Part shown: positions 22,127-27,004 of the stretch, piece after piece
How positions within the stretch are numbered: the first letter of the stretch is position 1
How the letters are laid out: each line of letters opens with the position of its first letter
Assembly: GCA_030049955.1 (NCBI GenBank)
Contig: JASIJX010000174.1
Location: 1 to 27,004, forward strand
Reading direction: 5' to 3'
Source: Acidobacteriaceae bacterium
GTDB taxonomy: Bacteria > Acidobacteriota > Terriglobia > Terriglobales > Acidobacteriaceae
Length of the DNA stretch: 27,004 bases
Made by a program: the position numbers and the translations under genes
The notes under the pieces: generated by a model
Databases searched by the model: none
What the model saw: the letters and a program-made list of their open reading frames with translations, nothing else
Told to the model about the DNA's origin: nothing

Positions 22127-24568
22127 ATGTCAACCAAGCATGAAGTAGCTGTCGAGCTTGCCGGCGGCAAACGGCTGGTGTTTGAAACCGGCCGCATGGC
22201 AAAGCAGGCTTCCGGCGCTGCGCTGGTGACCACGGGCGAGACCGTGGTTCTGGCCACTGCAGTGGCCTCTCCCGATCCGCGCGAGGGCGTGGACTTTTTC
22301 CCGCTCACCGTGGACTATCGTGAATACACTTACGCCGGCGGCCGGATTCCCGGCGGCTTCATCAAGCGCGAAGGTCGGCCCAGCGAAAAAGAAATCTTGA
22401 CGGCCCGGCAGATCGACCGGCCCATTCGGCCGTTGTTCCCCGAGGGCTTCCGCAACGAGACGCAGGTCATCGCGCTGGTCTTCTCGGCCGACAAGGAAAA
22501 CGATCCTGACGTGATCGCGATCAATGCAGCCGCCGCGGCGGTCGCGCTGTCCGACATCCCCTTCGGCGCCACTGTGGGCGCGGTGCGCGTGGGCCGCGTG
22601 GAAGGCGAGTTCGTGGTAAACCCCATGTACGCCGAGCGGCTGGTGAGCACGGTGAACATCATGGTCGTCGGCCACAAGGACGGCATCGTGATGATCGAGG
22701 CTGGCGCTCAGCAGGAGACCGAAGAGGTAATCCTGGAAGCAATCGAGTTCGGCCATGAGCAGATCAGGAAGATCGTCGCCGCAATCGAAGAACTGGTTTC
22801 CAAAGCCGGCAAGCCAAAGCGCGCGTTCACTGCGCCGGAGTTCGACGAGGCCTATTACAACGACCTGAATGCGAAGGTCGGCGAGCGGCTGAAGGATGCG
22901 CTAGACACCAAGAAGCATGGCAAGATCGAGAGCTATTCGCTGATCAAGCAGATTCAGGACGAACTGGCTTCTGGCCTGCCAGCCGATGATCCGACTGCCA
23001 AAAAGAAGCTTGGCCATTATTACGAGGTGCTTCGCGAGCGGCTCTTCCGCGAGCAGGTGACCAAGGAGCGCATCCGTCCTGATCGCCGCGCCTTCGACGA
23101 GATTCGGCCGATCTCGATCGAAACCAGCGTGCTTCCGCGCACGCATGGCTCAGCGCTGTTCACGCGCGGCGAAACGCAGGCGCTGGTGACGGCCACGCTG
23201 GGCACCATGGACGAGAGCCAGCGGCTGGAATCCTATGAGGGCGAAAAGAAGAAAAACTTCATGCTCCACTATAATTTTCCGCCGTTCAGCGTTGGTGAAA
23301 CTGGGCGTATGACCGGCGTAGGCCGCCGTGAGGTAGGCCACGGCGCGCTTGCCGAGCGCGCTATCTCAGCGGTGTTACCGTCGATTGAAGAGTCACAATA
23401 TTCGATCCGCGTCGTCAGCGACATTCTCGAGTCGAATGGTTCGTCGTCGATGGCTTCGGTCTGCGGCGCGAGCCTGGCACTGTTCGACGCAGGCATTCAG
23501 TTGCAGGGCGCGGTGGCCGGTGTGGCTATGGGACTGGTGAAGGAGGGCGATGATTACGCCATCCTGACTGATATTGCCGGTGCTGAAGACCACTACGGCG
23601 ACATGGACTTCAAGGTGGCCGGTACGCGCAAGGGAATTACAGCGCTGCAGATGGACATCAAGATCGGCGGTTTGACACGCCAGATCCTTCAAGAGGCGAT
23701 GGACCAGGCTCGCCGCGGTCGGCTGTTCCTGCTGGACAAGATGGACGCCGAGCTGGACGGACCGCGCGTGGAGCGCTCGAAGTACGCACCGCGCATCGAG
23801 ACTGTGCAGATTCCGGTGGACAAGATCCGCGACCTGATCGGCAAGGGCGGCGCAACCATCCGCGGCCTTGTGGAACAGACCGGCGCCAAGATCGACGTGG
23901 ACGATTCAGGCAAGGTAAGCGTGGCTTCGAGCGACGCCGAGGGTTTGAAGAAGGCTCTGGCGATGATCAATGACATCACCGCCGTGCCGGAAGTTGGTAA
24001 GGTCTACCTGGGCAAGGTGGTGCGGCTGGCCGAGTTTGGAGCGTTCGTGGAGCTGTTCCCAGGCACCGACGGACTGCTGCACATCTCGGAGATCGCCGAG
24101 CATCGGGTGAAGGACGTAAAGGACGAGCTGCGCGAAGGTGACCAGGTGATGGTGAAGGTTCTGGCCCTCGAAGGCAACCGCATCAAGCTCTCGCGCAAGG
24201 CGCTGATCAAAGAGCAGAAGGCGAAGCTGGCGCAGCAGGCAGGCGGCGCGGCAGAGCCGGAGCAGGACGGTCGCGGCGGAGGCGAAGCGCGTGCGGAACA
24301 GCCGCGGCCTCGCGCGGAACGGCACGAATTCGATGAGCGCCAGCCCAAGTCGAACCAGAGCACCATTATGATCGAAGGCGGCGAAGAGTTCGAGGAGGGC
24401 GAGGAGTTCGACGAAGAGAACGAGCCGAACTTCAACCGGGCCGACGGCGCACCGGCGCAGCAGGGACAGCATGGCGGAGGACGTCCGCAAGGCGGTGGCA
24501 ACAACCGCCGCCGTCGCCGTCGCCGTCCGGGCGGCCGCGGTCCTGGTGGCGGAGGCGGCCAGGGATAA
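22127..24568 (+). CDS. pnp: Polyribonucleotide nucleotidyltransferase (PNPase)
   Basis: PNPase degrades RNA 3'-to-5' by phosphorolysis as a ring-shaped trimer. The protein is 813 aa, longer than the roughly 710 typical. Order of domains: RNase PH 1 (about 10-145; FETGRMAKQASGAALVTTGE, DYREYTYAGGRIPGGFIKRE), helical domain, RNase PH 2 (about 320-550; ALFTRGETQALVTATLGT), KH (about 560-615; GKGG loop 572-575) and S1 (about 622-690; FGAFVELFPGTDGLLHISEI). Catalytic acidic residues are present (EDHYGDMDFK, Asp488 and Asp494). Residues about 700-813 are a low-complexity tail: acidic Glu-rich, then Arg/Gly-rich. ATG 22127 is chosen by its Shine-Dalgarno and the conserved N-terminus; the frame is open upstream to 22067. 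Confidence 0.98.
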   Translation: MSTKHEVAVELAGGKRLVFETGRMAKQASGAALVTTGETVVLATAVASPDPREGVDFFPLTVDYREYTYAGGRIPGGFIKREGRPSEKEILTARQIDRPIRPLFPEGFRNETQVIALVFSADKENDPDVIAINAAAAAVALSDIPFGATVGAVRVGRVEGEFVVNPMYAERLVSTVNIMVVGHKDGIVMIEAGAQQETEEVILEAIEFGHEQIRKIVAAIEELVSKAGKPKRAFTAPEFDEAYYNDLNAKVGERLKDALDTKKHGKIESYSLIKQIQDELASGLPADDPTAKKKLGHYYEVLRERLFREQVTKERIRPDRRAFDEIRPISIETSVLPRTHGSALFTRGETQALVTATLGTMDESQRLESYEGEKKKNFMLHYNFPPFSVGETGRMTGVGRREVGHGALAERAISAVLPSIEESQYSIRVVSDILESNGSSSMASVCGASLALFDAGIQLQGAVAGVAMGLVKEGDDYAILTDIAGAEDHYGDMDFKVAGTRKGITALQMDIKIGGLTRQILQEAMDQARRGRLFLLDKMDAELDGPRVERSKYAPRIETVQIPVDKIRDLIGKGGATIRGLVEQTGAKIDVDDSGKVSVASSDAEGLKKALAMINDITAVPEVGKVYLGKVVRLAEFGAFVELFPGTDGLLHISEIAEHRVKDVKDELREGDQVMVKVLALEGNRIKLSRKALIKEQKAKLAQQAGGAAEPEQDGRGGGEARAEQPRPRAERHEFDERQPKSNQSTIMIEGGEEFEEGEEFDEENEPNFNRADGAPAQQGQHGGGRPQGGGNNRRRRRRRPGGRGPGGGGGQG

Positions 24569-24574
24569 TTCATA

Positions 24575-24604
24575 CCAAGGCCCGGAGTTTGCTCCGGGCC
24601 TTGG
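24575..24604 (+). terminator. Terminator hairpin after pnp
   Basis: A perfect 13-bp stem: CCAAGGCCCGGAG (24575-24587), loop TTTG, CTCCGGGCCTTGG (24592-24604), starting 6 bp after the pnp stop. The following T run is short (CGCTTT). As it lies between convergent genes it may also stop transcripts of the minus-strand GGDEF gene. Confidence 0.8.
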
Positions 24605-24681
24605 CGCTTTCAATGCCCCTCAAGATCGATTGGCTTCAACGAGCCTGCTTTGCCGATCGTTGCCATTGCCGCGGCGCGTGT

Positions 24682-26109
24682 TTACGGTTCTGTTGTGGCC
24701 TGAATAATAGGGCGCGCGAATGGAGTTCCTGCCGGGTTTTCGGCGGTGCGGCTGCGCGACTGATGTTTCCGGGCGTACATCTGCAGATCGGCCACGATGC
24801 GTAGACTCTCGACTGTTACGGCGTCTTCCGGAAAGACTGCGATGCCAACGCTGGCGCCCACGCGAAGTATGTGCTTTTCGATGTCCAGCGGCTGGTTGAG
24901 GAGCTCAATGAGCGAGTCGGCCACGCGCTCGGCGTCTTCGCGGCTGGTGGGCCCTTCGAGGATAACGGAAAATTCGTCTCCGCCGGTGCGAGCCACAGTG
25001 TCAGAGCGGCGGACGCGGGCCTGGAAGATGCTGCCGGCGCGCTGCAGCACCAGGTCGCCCACGTGGTGGCCCACGGCGTCGTTGACCTGCTTGAAGTGGT
25101 CAAGATCGATGAGCAGCAGCGCGGCCTTGGAGCCGGTGCGGCGCGCGCGCTCAAGCGTCCCGGTGAGGCGATCGAGGAAGAGCCTGCGGTTGGGCAGGCC
25201 GGTGAGCTCGTCGTGCAGTGCCAGGTGCTTATTGTGTTCGATCTGTTCCTCGAGGAGCAGCAGGATCATGCCCACGGCAACAACATATTTAGGCAGATTC
25301 CATACTTCACTCTCCAAATAAGCGGAGGGCCAGATGGCGGAAATCGCTGGCGCGACTACGAAAACGGCCGCCCAGGCCAGAAATCCCGAAGTGGTGATAA
25401 GCGTCCCCGTGGTGAGCCGGCGATAGGCATACAAAAAGTGGAGGCAGCAGCCGAAGTAGATCGTGAACAGCACCGCGTTGACAGCCAGACTGGATCCGTT
25501 GCGGGGGTGCGATTGGAAGGTGAGCAGGAAACTGGCGAGTGCAATGTTGAGCGTGAGAATGGTCAAGCGCAGGGGATGGAGAAACTCCGGCTTCTTGCCT
25601 TCCTGGGACGGAGCCGTAACACGAAATTCGATCCAGAGAACTCTTTCGAACAATGAGGTCCGCTGCCGACTCCTAAAGCCGATGCTGAACCGCTGGTTGA
25701 AGGAGAAGAAAGCCACCGCAAGCGGGGCTGCCGCGAAAAGAATGGCGGCAGGAATCAGCGGCCAGGTAGTGCTGGTCAGGAAAACGGTAAGCCCGATATA
25801 GAGGGTATTGATCGCCAGTAGCACTGCCAGCATTGCGCGCGCGGACTTGGTGTCGCGGTAAGGAACCGCTGTGAACGTAAAGAGCAAACCGGCCCAGACC
25901 AGAGATGAAAGCCCAATAAACTCGAATAAATGCCCGATCGTTCCTGGAAGGCCAAGAAAAGTGAAGGCGGCGAAATGGAGGGCGATCATCATCCAGCCGG
26001 TGAGCCAGAGACCCGAGACTGGATTCCGGCTTTGACGGGAAACAGCCGCAAATGCACAGGCCAACAGGGCCACGGCACCAAGGTCCGGCAATTTGCTCCA
26101 GTTCACCAT
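24682..26109 (-). CDS. Membrane-bound diguanylate cyclase (GGDEF)
   Basis: This enzyme should make c-di-GMP from two GTP. About 475 aa from ATG 26109; a TTG at 26124 would add five residues. Numbering here is from the TTG. Residues 1-295 hold about eight hydrophobic segments with a polar loop at about 143-185, an integral-membrane sensor of no named family that I recognise. The GGDEF domain covers about 297-455: HDELTGLPNRRLFLDRL, LLLIDLDHFKQVNDAVGHHV, intact GGDEF at 381-385, and ADLQMYARK. An inhibitory-site RxxD (Arg372-Asp375) lies five residues before GGDEF, so product inhibition is expected. It is convergent with pnp. A weak sigma-28-like sequence lies upstream, hinting at a motility link. 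Confidence 0.93.
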   Translation of the reverse strand: MVNWSKLPDLGAVALLACAFAAVSRQSRNPVSGLWLTGWMMIALHFAAFTFLGLPGTIGHLFEFIGLSSLVWAGLLFTFTAVPYRDTKSARAMLAVLLAINTLYIGLTVFLTSTTWPLIPAAILFAAAPLAVAFFSFNQRFSIGFRSRQRTSLFERVLWIEFRVTAPSQEGKKPEFLHPLRLTILTLNIALASFLLTFQSHPRNGSSLAVNAVLFTIYFGCCLHFLYAYRRLTTGTLITTSGFLAWAAVFVVAPAISAIWPSAYLESEVWNLPKYVVAVGMILLLLEEQIEHNKHLALHDELTGLPNRRLFLDRLTGTLERARRTGSKAALLLIDLDHFKQVNDAVGHHVGDLVLQRAGSIFQARVRRSDTVARTGGDEFSVILEGPTSREDAERVADSLIELLNQPLDIEKHILRVGASVGIAVFPEDAVTVESLRIVADLQMYARKHQSRSRTAENPAGTPFARPIIQATTEP

Positions 26110-26131
26110 GCGGAGATCGCTCAAATAATCA

Positions 26132-26159
26132 GTATCGGAAATATATCTCTTGCTTTCTA
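26132..26159 (-). promoter_or_regulatory. Weak sigma-28-like promoter before the GGDEF gene
   Basis: On the minus strand, TAGAAAGC (26159-26152), a 12-bp spacer, then TCCGATAC (26139-26132). The -10 matches GCCGATAA at 6/8, but the -35 only at 3/8. It is correctly placed for the GGDEF gene. The match is marginal and could be chance. Confidence 0.25.
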
Positions 26160-26646
26160 TACCACTTGCGCAATAGGGAAGAGCACTTAAGTCACCAGGG
26201 AGGGAGACTCTTCACCCAAGGAAAATCAGAGGCCAATTGTCCTGCAAAGCAAAGGTTTGGATGCCCCAAAACGTTGGCAAGTCCCTTATGATACATCCTC
26301 TGCAGGAACCAGCGCGCGAAAATCTGCGGTTTTTTGGGAGCAAGGCACTAAAATAAAGCGCTTCAGATTACTTCTAGTAGATAGATAGAGAGGATTTTGA
26401 ACAAGAAGCTGCCCCGTTCCGGCACAGGCGGGGAAGCCGGAACCACGGATAAACGAGCCGGAGACGGTGTTATCGCCGGAGACCTTGAAGGCGCTCGGGC
26501 GCGGGCGGATGCCGCGATCTACGAGCAGTAAACGGAGGGGTTGGAGAAATCAGAAGCGGTGTTGATCATGGGGTATGAAAACGGGAACCGATTGAGGCAG
26601 CAAGTCGTATGCTTGGTGTAGAGGGATTTCTCCGGGAGGGACCGAA
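26160..26646. other. Intergenic region between the GGDEF and PspC genes
   Basis: About 490 bp without a secure gene. The left half (to about 26390) is comparatively AT-rich and shows no gene. The right half has a small frame with a hairpin (26397-26531, listed separately). AGGGA at 26636-26640 is the probable Shine-Dalgarno of the PspC gene. Confidence 0.5.
26397..26531 (+). CDS. Possible 44-aa small protein or structured RNA
   Basis: From TTG 26397, preceded closely by GAGAGGA, a frame of 44 codons encodes a charged, Gly/Ala-rich peptide ending GARARADAAIYEQ. Codon third positions are only moderately GC-rich. The same DNA has a perfect 8-bp stem, GTTCCGGC (26416-26423) with GCCGGAAC (26436-26443), and the direct repeat GCCGGAGAC with a small CGGTG-TTAT-CGCCG hairpin just after. 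It could be a small protein, a structured RNA, or neither. No family is recognised. Confidence 0.25.
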   Translation: MNKKLPRSGTGGEAGTTDKRAGDGVIAGDLEGARARADAAIYEQ

Positions 26647-26979
26647 ATGGCCGTCTATTGCACGCACTGCGGAACTGCATTGCCGCCGAGTGCGCGCTTC
26701 TGTTCCAACTGCGGAGCGCCTGTGACTGTGCCCCAGTATGCCGCGAGAAGGCCGCTGGTGCGACCGCGCGCGGGACGGCAGATCGCCGGCGTGTGCATGG
26801 CGCTTTCGCAGTCGTATGGGTGGGACGTTACGGCCGTGCGCATCGTCGCGGTTCTGGCTTTTCTGCTGTCGAGCGGGCTGATCGGCGTCGCTTACATTGC
26901 CGCCTGGATCGGGATACCTGAGGAGCCTGTGGAAGTATCCAGCATCTATCCTCCCGGGGTGTATCCTCCGGGGGTATGA
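26647..26979 (+). CDS. Zinc-ribbon and PspC domain membrane protein
   Basis: A protein of 110 aa. Residues 1-25 form a zinc ribbon with Cys5, Cys8, Cys19 and Cys22 (YCTHCGTALPPSARFCSNCG). Residues about 38-95 match the PspC domain: GRQIAGVCMALSQSYGWDVT followed by one hydrophobic helix (IVAVLAFLLSSGLIGVAYIA) and WIGIPEEP. PspC proteins take part in envelope stress responses in enterics, but many stand-alone family members are uncharacterised. The last residues repeat YPPGV twice. ATG 26647 follows GGGAGGGA. Nothing in the context points to a particular partner. Confidence 0.88.
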   Translation: MAVYCTHCGTALPPSARFCSNCGAPVTVPQYAARRPLVRPRAGRQIAGVCMALSQSYGWDVTAVRIVAVLAFLLSSGLIGVAYIAAWIGIPEEPVEVSSIYPPGVYPPGV

Positions 26980-27004
26980 GTCTGAAGTACGAGTCGGACA
27001 ATGC

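Noticed and set aside
26411..26500. Possible c-di-GMP (GEMM) or cobalamin riboswitch, suggested by CACAGG and GGGAAGCCGG
   Set aside because: The conserved GEMM core and the B12 box are missing; only short fragments match.

Overview
The window is a chromosomal segment, GC-rich by eye, most likely from an acidobacterium (Acidobacteriota, probably class Terriglobia). The best taxonomic markers are a secreted protein of the VWFA-related Acidobacterial type (20262-21317), the composition, and a flagellar cluster that includes both P-ring and L-ring genes, so the cell has an outer membrane. This is inference from gene content; no 16S gene is present.

Layout. The left edge holds the 5' part of pdxS (vitamin B6 synthesis) on the minus strand. 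Divergent from it, positions 674-19915 form one long plus-strand flagellar locus. The first block encodes a short SpoA/FliN-like protein and the export gate and switch: fliO, fliP, fliQ, fliR, flhB, flhA, fliA (sigma-28), fliM and a FliY-like fliN. Next come three signalling genes: a stand-alone MshEN-domain protein, cheY, and a CheX-type phosphatase. The last block encodes rod, ring and hook-junction functions: flgF, flgG, flgA, flgH, flgI, flgJ, flgM, flgN, flgK, flgL. After it come a small uncharacterised gene, the VWFA-related gene, rpsO and pnp with a structured leader. On the minus strand follows a membrane-bound GGDEF diguanylate cyclase, and a zinc-ribbon/PspC gene lies at the right edge.

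How it fits together. FliP/Q/R/FlhB/FlhA build the export gate. FliM and the FliN proteins form the C-ring that receives CheY-P, and the CheX-like protein should dephosphorylate it. FliA and its anti-sigma factor FlgM are both encoded here. A sigma-28-type promoter with a perfect GCCGATAA -10 lies directly upstream of flgM, and a weaker one lies upstream of cheY; this suggests feedback and late-gene control. A tandem MshEN protein (possible c-di-GMP receptor) inside the operon and a GGDEF enzyme 5 kb downstream suggest c-di-GMP input to motility.

Most unusual features: inverted arrays of a 7-bp repeat (CTNCTAG / CTAGNAG) whose last unit supplies the Shine-Dalgarno of fliR and again of flgL; the MshEN/zinc-finger-like protein next to cheY-cheX; a FlgH without a lipobox cysteine; a FliO without an evident membrane anchor; and a FliY-like FliN with a degraded phosphatase motif. 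flhF and flhG are absent from the place where they often sit, between flhA and fliA. No CRISPR array, tRNA, rRNA, insertion sequence or prophage was recognised.
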